Origin: Rhodospirillales bacterium
GTDB taxonomy: Bacteria > Pseudomonadota > Alphaproteobacteria > Rhodospirillales > Magnetospirillaceae
Length of the DNA: 6,504 bases
Reading direction: 5' to 3'
Assembly (NCBI GenBank): GCA_030040955.1
Contig: JASHSH010000407.1
Location: forward strand, 1-6,504
Part shown: piece by piece, positions 1 to 5,286 of the stretch
How positions within the stretch are numbered: the stretch's first letter is position 1
Layout of the letters: each line of letters opens with the position of its first letter
The notes under the pieces: model-generated
Told to the model about the DNA's origin: nothing
Databases searched by the model: none
Seen by the model: only the letters and a program-made list of their open reading frames with translations
Position numbers and translations under genes: made by a program

Positions 1-646
1 CGTCCGCCCCTGTTGCCAGTACTACTTCGCCAAGTACATCGAACCCCTCCTGAATGTCGTTAAAGGAAGGCGTATAGCCATTGGCAACCGCGGACAGTGC
101 CGCGGTCCCCAGGGCCTCTCCATTCGCGAGAATATCGTTCAACGACAATGTCGAGTAGGCCGCGCTATGAGCGCCATCCCCGATTTCCGCCGGGGTCAAG
201 TAACCCGCGCCCCAATTGTCGCCAGCCGCGGCAAGATCCGCTCCGCCCCAGGCATCCAGGGGAATCGATGCAACCTGATAATCGTCGGCGTGATAATCCT
301 CGATATTCTCCATCGTGGGCCAGAAACCACCATTATTTTGCATCACTTGGATATCGCTGTTCGCGAGCGACAGCATCAGCGATGCCTGAACTTCTGGCGT
401 AATTGCCGATCCGCCTAATTGCTCGAGTACGCTATTGGCTACATATCCATCAAAGCCGGTATCGGTGACCACTTGCAGCGCTAGCGACGCATAGCCTCGG
501 CCCAGATCAGCCTGGTAAGAGTAGTACTGTGCCAAAGCATCGGTGACGCCTTGGTAGTCGCCCTCGCTCAACGCTGTATTCGCTGCGTTGATGAACAGCT
601 GGAGAGTGGAAAGCTGCGAGGAATTAAACTGATTGCCTGTTGTCAT
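1..646 (-). CDS. N-terminal 215 residues of a probable large secreted (type I, RTX-like) protein; runs off the window
   Basis: An uninterrupted frame runs from ATG at 646-644 to the left edge, so the C-terminus is outside the window. The start is supported by a strong Shine-Dalgarno (GAGGTGG, 657-651) and by an ATGA overlap with the stop of the preceding gene. The product begins MTTGNQFNSSQLSTLQ and has no signal peptide. My translation gives no Lys, no Cys, one Arg and about 26 Asp/Glu in 215 residues, rich in Gly, Ala, Asn and Ser. That is typical of extracellular proteins exported by type I systems, which carry their signal and Ca-binding repeats at the C-terminus. A segment near residues 48-70 (GYASLALQVVTDTGFDGYVAN) resembles, from memory, N-terminal regions of large RTX-type calcium-binding proteins. 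No catalytic motif is visible. The HlyD-family remnant upstream on the same strand fits a type I cargo, but no RTX repeat or ABC transporter is in view, so the role is inferred. That it is a gene is much surer than its function. Confidence 0.75.
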   Translation of the reverse strand, partial: MTTGNQFNSSQLSTLQLFINAANTALSEGDYQGVTDALAQYYSYQADLGRGYASLALQVVTDTGFDGYVANSVLEQLGGSAITPEVQASLMLSLANSDIQVMQNNGGFWPTMENIEDYHADDYQVASIPLDAWGGADLAAAGDNWGAGYLTPAEIGDGAHSAAYSTLSLNDILANGEALGTAALSAVANGYTPSFNDIQEGFDVLGEVVLATGAD

Positions 647-1371
647 TGCACCACCTCTACGGCCGGTCCACTCGCGCGATGTTCGTTAAGAAAATCTATC
701 AGCCGAGACTCTATGTTCGCGGCATGCTCCAAATGGCTTCGCGCGTATGTATAGGTAACGGTCGTTTCCGCCGCGATCGTGATTGCTCGCTCGCAGGAAG
801 GAGATTTAACCGTTTCTGGCGCCTTACATTCGATAAAAAAGGTCGGATTGTCGAAACGGCCGTCAAAGAGAAGTTGGAGACGTCCTCCAAATTGTGAAAA
901 GTAATGTAATCCATATTCAGCATCGCGAACGTCCTTATTATCAGCAAATTTATATATATTCATCATACGTTGCTTTCCCGTCACCGTGATGCCTTTGTAT
1001 TCTATCAGCATTCGAATCTGGTCGTGCCATCCCGGCTCGTCGAATTGGGCTGCATTCAATGCCGTTCGCGGCTGGAAATCCGGCAGCAATGCAACCAGTC
1101 CGAAGCTCAGCGCGTCCTTCTCATCTGGCCTCCCTTCGTGATCCGGCGGCGCCCAGAAATAGTTGCGAGAAAACTTGAAGGTTATATCACCCATGCGAAC
1201 GGTCACCGGTTCGGTGCTTGCGGAAGTGCCAACCCGTAAAAGCGTGCGAACCATCGGATTGTGTTGCCGCTCGTATAGTCCCACCGCGGCCAACGCCATG
1301 AGTAGAACGACCACGACAGCGGCGATGACGATCGCCGAACGCCGAACCACACGCAGCGCGGTGGCTATCAT
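643..1371 (-). CDS. Membrane-anchored periplasmic protein of unknown function (242 aa)
   Basis: The ATG at 1371 is preceded by GGAGA (1383-1379) at 7 nt spacing. The N-terminus is positive (RVVRR, residues 7-11), followed by one hydrophobic helix at about 13-32, so the protein should sit in the inner membrane with residues from about 35 to 242 in the periplasm. The soluble part looks mainly beta-stranded, with a segment VTVRMGDITFKFSRNYFWAP (56-75). It has only two cysteines (182 and 193), which could form a disulfide. No lipobox, catalytic triad or named domain is recognised. Its TGA overlaps the ATG of the putative secreted protein by four bases (ATGA), so the two are very likely co-translated and functionally linked. 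An accessory, chaperone or self-protection role is possible but is only inference. The coding sequence includes a strongly AT-rich stretch (about 30% GC at 901-960), unlike the flagellar genes, which suggests foreign origin. Confidence 0.8.
   Translation of the reverse strand: MIATALRVVRRSAIVIAAVVVVLLMALAAVGLYERQHNPMVRTLLRVGTSASTEPVTVRMGDITFKFSRNYFWAPPDHEGRPDEKDALSFGLVALLPDFQPRTALNAAQFDEPGWHDQIRMLIEYKGITVTGKQRMMNIYKFADNKDVRDAEYGLHYFSQFGGRLQLLFDGRFDNPTFFIECKAPETVKSPSCERAITIAAETTVTYTYARSHLEHAANIESRLIDFLNEHRASGPAVEVVQ
651..657 (-). promoter_or_regulatory. Ribosome binding site of the putative secreted protein
   Basis: On the minus strand the sequence is GAGGTGG, then TGCA, then ATG. It lies inside the last codons of the preceding gene. 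It fixes the start at 646 and suggests that the two genes are translated in a coupled way. Confidence 0.6.
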
Positions 1372-1481
1372 CCACGTATCTCCAAACGTAGATCGGTTCG
1401 GTCTGTCGCGAGCGCAGTCATCGGACCTGCTTCACCCCCTTGAGGCTACGTTTCCACGACCAACAGAGTTGAACATCGCAC
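1372..1481 (-). other. Intergenic gap between the adaptor remnant and the membrane protein gene
   Basis: This 110-bp gap follows the TAG stop of the HlyD-family fragment. It holds the ribosome binding site of the 242-aa gene. It also holds an inverted pair of 8-bp words, AAACGTAG (1384-1391) and CTACGTTT (1446-1453), separated by 54 bp. A 17-codon frame (1421-1368) ends in an ATGA overlap with the next start. I see no convincing -35/-10 promoter and no hairpin with a T-tract. GC content changes near here, from GC-rich on the adaptor side to more AT-rich on the other. Confidence 0.5.
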
Positions 1482-2111
1482 CTACCTCTCCCTCAGTCCC
1501 TCGCCCCAGTAGCGCAGCACCGGGTCGAGCAGATAGGAGATCACCCGGCGCCGGCCGGTCTTGATCTCCGCCGTCACCGCCATGCCCGGCGCCAGTGCCG
1601 CGTCGCGCCCGTCGGCATGGATGAACGCGCGCAACGGCCGGATGCGGACTGCGTAGACCGGCCCCTGCTCGTCACGGTCGCGGGCCGACGGTTGCGCGCG
1701 GTCGCCGGCCGCCGGCATCTGCCCGCGCCGCTGCGCGTCGCCCTCGGGCGCCTCCACCGCGTCGCTCGAAACCAGCTCGACCTCGCCGGGAATGGTGCCG
1801 TAGCGGGTGGAGGGGAAGCTCGCCACCTTGATCTCGACCGGCTGGCCCGGCCGCACGAAGCCCGCGTCGCGGTTCGGCAGGCTCGCCTCGATGGCGATGC
1901 CCTCGTCCGCGGGCACCACCATCAGCACCGCCTGGGCCTGGGTGACCACCGCGCCGGGGGCGTGCACGGCAAGCTGCTGCACCACCCCGTCCACCGGCGC
2001 GGTCAGTTCGAACAGCCGCGCCCGGTCGGCGGCCTTGTCCATCTCCCGGCCCAGGCTCGCCGCCTTCTGCTCGGCCTCGGCGAGCTTGTCGAGCGTGTTC
2101 GACATACGCAC
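1482..2111 (-). pseudogene. HlyD-family type I secretion periplasmic adaptor, N-terminally truncated remnant
   Basis: The 209-residue frame matches the C-terminal part of HlyD-type membrane fusion proteins, which link an inner-membrane ABC transporter to an outer-membrane TolC channel. Residues 6-35 are the end of the coiled-coil hairpin. Residues 37-66 (LTAPVDGVVQQLAVH and on) are the second half of the lipoyl-like domain, residues 72-120 are beta-barrel with FPSTRYG, and the HlyD signature GMAVTAEIKTGRRRVISYLL is at 176-195, ending in LRER as in E. coli HlyD. Family members are usually about 430-480 residues. The cytoplasmic tail, the membrane helix and the first half of the hairpin are missing, so this product could not bridge the envelope. 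A TAA lies three codons upstream of the GTG at 2111, and 2112-2222 encodes nothing HlyD-like in any frame. A weak GGAGG lies 11 nt before the GTG, so a short product may still be made. I call it a remnant; a reassigned fragment cannot be excluded. Confidence 0.85.
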
Positions 2112-2150
2112 GGCGGGTTAAACCTCCGGTTGCCGACAATCCTCCGCCTC

Positions 2151-2179
2151 CCGCCCGCGGTTGACAAGGCCGCGGGCGG
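2151..2179. repeat. Perfect 10-bp GC-rich inverted repeat in the divergent intergenic region
   Basis: The arms CCGCCCGCGG (2151-2160) and CCGCGGGCGG (2170-2179) are exact reverse complements around a 9-base loop, TTGACAAGG. No T-tract follows on either side, so it is not a standard intrinsic terminator. The loop contains TTGACA, a -35 consensus that could serve the glutathione S-transferase gene, but no good -10 lies 16-18 bp downstream. It sits between the truncated adaptor and the transferase gene, next to the point where adaptor homology stops. Confidence 0.6.
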
Positions 2180-2222
2180 CCCCGAAAGTCGCGCTCCTTC
2201 GAAGCCGCAGGAGCCTCCCGAC

Positions 2223-2870
2223 ATGGCCGCGCAACGCCTGGAGCTGGTGATCGGCAGCAAGCGCTATTCGTCCTGGTCGCTGCGCCCCTGGCTGCTGCTC
2301 AAGCAGGCCGGCCTGCCCTTCGAGGAAACGCTGATCCGCCTGCGCCAGCCCGATTCGGCCAGCCGCATCGCCGCGCATTCGCCCACCGGCCTGGTTCCGG
2401 TGCTGAAGGATGGCGGCCTCGTGATCTGGGAATCGCTCGCCATCTGCGAATACATCGCCGAGCTGTCGCGCGCCGCGCCGCTCTGGCCCGAGGGCCGCTC
2501 GGCCCGCGCGGTCGCGCGCGCGGTGGCGACCGAGATGCACGCGGGCTTCCGGCTCTTGCGCGAAAATCTGCCGATGGACGTCGCGCGCACCATCCAGCTT
2601 CCCTCGATCCCCGATGCCGTGCACGCCGATATCGCCCGCATCCAGGCGATGTGGAGCGATTGCCGCGCCCGCTTCGGGGCCGAGGGTCCGTTCCTGTTCG
2701 GCCGATTCGGGGTGGCGGATGCCATGTACGCGCCCGTGGCCACCCGCTTCCGCACCTATGGGGTGGCGCTCGATCCGGTCTGCCGGGCCTATGTCGATTC
2801 GATTTACGCCTTGCCGGCGATGGGCGAGTGGATCGCGGCGGCGAAGATCGAGCCGGAAATGGCGGCCTGA
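2223..2870 (+). CDS. Glutathione S-transferase family protein
   Basis: The 215-residue cytosolic protein has the two-domain layout and normal length of the bacterial GST superfamily, which conjugates or transfers glutathione to electrophiles or acts in thiol chemistry. The thioredoxin-like domain (about 5-82) has SKRYSSWSLRPWLLLKQAG at 12-30, where the SSWS serines (16-19) are in the usual position of the catalytic Ser/Cys. It also has PTGLVPVL (54-61) with the conserved cis-proline P59, and WESLAICEYI (69-78), whose Glu70-Ser71 pair normally holds the gamma-glutamyl group. The all-helical domain (about 92-210) carries FGVADAMYAPV (162-172), the usual N-capping motif with Asp166. The start ATG at 2223 follows AGGAG (2209-2213) at 9 nt. 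The frame is open much further upstream, but that part lies opposite the HlyD fragment and lacks family similarity. The substrate is unknown. It stands alone between the adaptor remnant and the flagellar operon. Confidence 0.93.
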   Translation: MAAQRLELVIGSKRYSSWSLRPWLLLKQAGLPFEETLIRLRQPDSASRIAAHSPTGLVPVLKDGGLVIWESLAICEYIAELSRAAPLWPEGRSARAVARAVATEMHAGFRLLRENLPMDVARTIQLPSIPDAVHADIARIQAMWSDCRARFGAEGPFLFGRFGVADAMYAPVATRFRTYGVALDPVCRAYVDSIYALPAMGEWIAAAKIEPEMAA

Positions 2871-2894
2871 TCGGACGCGATCCGTTCCCCCCGC

Positions 2895-2931
2895 CCGGCA
2901 AAATCTGCCGGTTGGGGCGGCAAAAATTGCC
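2895..2931. promoter_or_regulatory. Tandem dyad-symmetric sites upstream of flgB, possible operator pair
   Basis: Two related 14-bp words, CGGCAAAATCTGCC (2896-2909) and CGGCAAAAATTGCC (2918-2931), match at 12 of 14 positions. Their starts are 22 bp apart, about two helical turns. Each has dyad symmetry: CCGGCA-N5-TGCCGG (2895-2911) and GGCAA-AAA-TTGCC (2919-2931). This is how a dimeric regulator's paired operators look. A FlbD-type flagellar regulator site is one candidate by context, but I do not recall that consensus firmly enough to assert it. The first dyad could instead be a weak terminator hairpin for the transferase gene, though no T-run follows. The second site does not fit a sigma-54 promoter, because the GG-to-GC spacing is one base too long. 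Confidence 0.5.
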
Positions 2932-2935
2932 CATC

Positions 2936-2950
2936 TTCACCCTTTGTTAA
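2936..2950. promoter_or_regulatory. Candidate CtrA box upstream of flgB
   Basis: TTCA (2936-2939), seven bases, then TTAA (2947-2950) matches seven of the eight fixed positions of the alphaproteobacterial CtrA site TTAA-N7-TTAA. It lies 46 bp upstream of the flgB ATG, in the only sizeable gap before the flagellar operon. TTAA is rare in DNA this GC-rich. CtrA activates flagellar genes in many alphaproteobacteria. No clear -10 element was identified downstream, so binding is a prediction. Confidence 0.45.
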
Positions 2951-2996
2951 CGGCCCCGACCTAGGCTTTCGCCATCGCCAATCCTGGGGAAGGCCC

Positions 2997-3401
2997 ATGT
3001 TCGATGACCTGACGCTATTCGCCATGGCGCGGAAGTCGATGGCCTGGCTCGCCAAGCGCGAGGAGGTCGTCGCCCAGAACATCGCCAACGCCGACACCCC
3101 GAAATACAAGCCCAAGGACCTGAAACCGGTCGATTTCAAGGATCTGCTCCAGCCCGAGCCGCAGCCCATCCGGGCGGTGGCGACCAATCCGATGCACATC
3201 TCGCCGGCGGTCGAATCGACCCGGTTCGAGGCGGTCACCGAGCGCCGGCCCGAGGAATCCAAGCCCGACGGCAACGAAGTGCTGCTCGAGGAACAGACCA
3301 AGAAGATCGGCGACATCCACGACGCCCACATGCTCGCCGCGAACCTGCTCCAGGCCAACATGGCGATGTTCAAGACCGCCATCGGCACCGGCAACGGCTG
3401 A
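2997..3401 (+). CDS. flgB: Flagellar basal-body proximal rod protein FlgB
   Basis: The 134-residue product has the usual FlgB length. FlgB forms part of the proximal rod, crossing the periplasm between the MS ring and the distal rod, and is exported by the flagellar type III apparatus without a cleaved signal. The N-terminus MFDDLTLFAMARKSMAWLAK leads into the rod/hook signature VVAQNIANADTPKYK (24-38). The C-terminus (about 106-130, IHDAHMLAANLLQANMAMFK) is the second amphipathic helix that packs against the first. The middle is variable and charged. The ATG at 2997 follows GGGGAAGG (2986-2993), and the frame begins after a 126-bp gap with regulatory sites, so this is the first gene of the operon. 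flgC follows after 41 bp. Confidence 0.96.
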   Translation: MFDDLTLFAMARKSMAWLAKREEVVAQNIANADTPKYKPKDLKPVDFKDLLQPEPQPIRAVATNPMHISPAVESTRFEAVTERRPEESKPDGNEVLLEEQTKKIGDIHDAHMLAANLLQANMAMFKTAIGTGNG

Positions 3402-3442
3402 TCCGGCGCGCCCGAAGCCGCCGCGCGAGGGAGAGTACAAGC

Positions 3443-3853
3443 ATGGACGAACTCAACAAGGCCAGCGAGATCGCGATTTCCGGCATGAAGGCCCAGGCCG
3501 AACGGCTGCGGGTGGTGTCGGAGAACCTGGCCAACGCCGATTCGCTGCCCACCGCGCCCGACCTCGATCCTTATCGGCGCAAGATCCTCACCTTCCGCAA
3601 CGTGCTCGACAAGGAAATCGGCGCCGACGTGGTCAAGGTCGACAAGGTCGATGTCGACCGCTCGCAGTTCCCCAAGAAATACGAGCCCAACCATCCGGCG
3701 GCCGATGCCAACGGCTATGTGCTCACGCCCAACGTGAACCCGCTGATCGAGATCATGGACATGCGGGAGGCGCAGCGTTCCTACGAGGCCAATCTCGACG
3801 TGGTGAACGCCTCGAAGAGCATGCTGGCGAGCACCGTCAACCTGCTGCGCTGA
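3443..3853 (+). CDS. flgC: Flagellar basal-body proximal rod protein FlgC
   Basis: The 136-residue product matches FlgC, the second proximal rod protein, which co-assembles with FlgB on top of FliE. The start ATG has a strong ribosome binding site, GAGGGAGAG (3427-3435), 7 nt upstream. The N-terminal helix ends in the rod signature VVSENLANADS (24-34), followed by the family's DPYRRK segment (42-47). The C-terminal helix is SYEANLDVVNASKSMLASTV (113-132), ending NLLR. Both terminal heptad regions needed for rod packing are present, and the length is normal. It lies between flgB and fliE, the usual alphaproteobacterial order. Confidence 0.97.
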   Translation: MDELNKASEIAISGMKAQAERLRVVSENLANADSLPTAPDLDPYRRKILTFRNVLDKEIGADVVKVDKVDVDRSQFPKKYEPNHPAADANGYVLTPNVNPLIEIMDMREAQRSYEANLDVVNASKSMLASTVNLLR

Positions 3854-3893
3854 GAGAGAGCGCGCGGCACAACCCCAATAGCGGAACCCAGCC

Positions 3894-4208
3894 ATGGCCA
3901 TCACCAGCATCGGCGACGCGATCGCGGCCTACAACGCCACCGCCAAGGCGGCGCGCGGCGAGGCCCCCTCGCCGCAGGGCGACGAGACCGGCGTCGACTT
4001 CGCCACCATGCTCAAGCAGGGCGCGCAGTCGGCGATCGACGCCGGCAAGAAGGCGGAGTCGCTGTCCGAGGCGGCGCTGGCCGGCAAGGCCGACGTGCGC
4101 GAGGTGGTCTCCGCCGTCAACAACGCGGCGATGACGCTGCAAACCGTGGTCGCGGTCCGCGACAAGGTGATCACCGCCTACAACCAGATCCTCCAGATGC
4201 CGATCTGA
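3894..4208 (+). CDS. fliE: Flagellar hook-basal body complex protein FliE
   Basis: The 104-residue protein is FliE, the small export substrate that joins the FliF MS ring to the rod and is needed before other axial proteins can be exported. The N-terminal helix (about 3-20) is followed by a Gly/Pro/charged linker with FATMLKQGAQSAIDAGKK (38-55). The most conserved part is the C-terminus: VREVVSAVNNAAMTLQTVVA (69-88), then VRDKVITAYNQILQMPI (88-104). Its ribosome binding site is weak (GCGGA at 3881-3885, 8 nt before the ATG). The gap after flgC is 40 bp. The length is typical. Confidence 0.95.
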   Translation: MAITSIGDAIAAYNATAKAARGEAPSPQGDETGVDFATMLKQGAQSAIDAGKKAESLSEAALAGKADVREVVSAVNNAAMTLQTVVAVRDKVITAYNQILQMPI

Positions 4209-4235
4209 GGATCGGGGGCAAGGGGAGCCCGCGCC

Positions 4236-4505
4236 GTGACCGAGGCCGAGCTGATCGACGTGGCGCGCGAGTCGGTGACCGTGATGATGAAGGTCGCCGC
4301 GCCCACGCTGCTCGCCAGTCTGGCCGTCGGCCTGGTCATCTCGCTGGTCCAGGCGCTGACCCAGATCCAGGAGATGACGCTCACCTTCGTGCCGAAGATC
4401 GTCATCGTCTTCGTCGTGCTGCTGGTCTCGCTGCCCTTCATGCTGCACGCGCTGGTCGAGTTCACCCGCCAGATGATGGACCACGCCATCGTCGGCGGCG
4501 GCTGA
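4236..4505 (+). CDS. fliQ: Flagellar type III export apparatus protein FliQ
   Basis: The 89-residue product has the standard FliQ length and two hydrophobic helices, at about 17-38 and 53-74. FliQ packs in several copies around the FliP/FliR core of the export gate in the inner membrane. The conserved stretch SLVQALTQIQEMTLTFVPKI spans residues 36-55. The start is a GTG at 4236, preceded by AGGGGAG (4221-4227) at 8 nt. There is no good ATG alternative near the N-terminus. It begins 27 bp after fliE, and fliR follows 10 bp after its stop. Confidence 0.96.
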   Translation: MTEAELIDVARESVTVMMKVAAPTLLASLAVGLVISLVQALTQIQEMTLTFVPKIVIVFVVLLVSLPFMLHALVEFTRQMMDHAIVGGG

Positions 4506-4515
4506 GCCGCCCGCG

Positions 4516-5280
4516 ATGCTGCGCGAGTTGATCGCCACCGACGCGTTCCGCTTCCTGCTGGTCCTGGTGCGGCTGGGCAGCGCGATCATGCTGTTCCCGG
4601 CGATCGGCGGCATCACCGTGCCGCCGCGCATGCGACTGATGATGGCGCTGTTCGCCGCCTTCGTGATCCTGCCGCCGCTGCTGCCGCTGCTGCCCGAGAC
4701 GCCGAAGAGCCCGGTCGCGCTCGCCGTCCTCGTCGGGCAGGAGATCATCGTCGGCCTGTTCTTCGGCGTGATGATGCAGCTCCTGCTCGCCGCGCTCAGC
4801 CTCACCGGCAACTTCATCGGCTATTCGCTGGGCCTGACCAACGCGCTGATCTCGGACCCGGTGACCGAGCAGCAGAGCCAGCTGATTTCCGGCTTCCTCA
4901 GCACCGCGGTGATCGCGCTGATGCTGATCACCAGCGCGCACGATCTCATGTTCGAGGCGGTGGTCGACAGCTATACGCTGTTCCCGGCCGGCGCCGCGCT
5001 GCAAATCGGCGACATGGCGCAGCATCTGGTCGCCACCATGGGGCAGAGCTTCGTGGTCGGCACCAAGCTGGCGGCGCCGCTGCTGGTCTTCTCGGTGGTG
5101 TTCAATGTCGGCCTCGGCCTGATGAACCGCCTGGTGCCGCAGATGCAGGTGTTCTTCGTCGGCATGCCGGTGCAGATACTCGGCGGCTTCGCCATCCTGA
5201 GCCTGGCGATCGCCGTCATCCTGTTCGGCTTCATGCGCTACTTCAACGAAGGCCTCGGCGCCTTCGTCGCCAACGGCTGA
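4516..5280 (+). CDS. fliR: Flagellar type III export apparatus protein FliR
   Basis: The 254-residue integral membrane protein fits FliR (usually about 255-265), the single-copy subunit that closes the FliP ring of the export gate. Hydrophobic segments lie at about 12-32, 41-59, 68-96, 124-141, 177-202 and 212-240. The family's LGLTNALISDPVTEQQSQLI segment is at 105-124, and PQMQVFFVGMPVQI at 208-221. No obvious Shine-Dalgarno precedes the ATG at 4516, which lies 10 nt after the fliQ stop, so translation is probably coupled. flhB starts 6 nt after its stop. The fliQ-fliR-flhB order is common in bacteria, and flhA and fliP are not in this window. Confidence 0.96.
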   Translation: MLRELIATDAFRFLLVLVRLGSAIMLFPAIGGITVPPRMRLMMALFAAFVILPPLLPLLPETPKSPVALAVLVGQEIIVGLFFGVMMQLLLAALSLTGNFIGYSLGLTNALISDPVTEQQSQLISGFLSTAVIALMLITSAHDLMFEAVVDSYTLFPAGAALQIGDMAQHLVATMGQSFVVGTKLAAPLLVFSVVFNVGLGLMNRLVPQMQVFFVGMPVQILGGFAILSLAIAVILFGFMRYFNEGLGAFVANG

Positions 5281-5286
5281 GCGCCG

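Noticed and set aside
87..106. Inverted repeat ACCGCGG / CCGCGGT with a 6-base loop
   Set aside because: It lies inside a continuous coding frame, is short, and is explained by Ala/Thr/Ser codon choice.
97..418. Short plus-strand frames of 101 and 83 codons at the left edge
   Set aside because: They lie opposite the open minus-strand frame, which has a good start, a ribosome binding site and a coherent composition. The plus frames show none of these.
1617..2222. A 202-residue N-terminal extension of the GST frame on the plus strand
   Set aside because: It lies opposite the HlyD fragment, is dominated by Arg, Gly and Ala, and precedes a good ribosome binding site and a normal GST start at 2223.
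2914..2932. A sigma-54 promoter in TGGGGC...TTGCC before flgB
   Set aside because: The GG and GC elements are separated by 11 bases instead of 10, and the -24 element lacks the usual TGGCAC.
2804..3910. A 368-codon minus-strand frame opposite flgB and flgC
   Set aside because: It covers the regulatory gap and two certain flagellar genes on the other strand, and its composition is that of a shadow frame.
3837..4817. A 326-codon minus-strand frame across fliE, fliQ and part of fliR
   Set aside because: It is an antisense shadow of high-GC coding sequence, spanning three well-supported genes and their gaps, with no family similarity.
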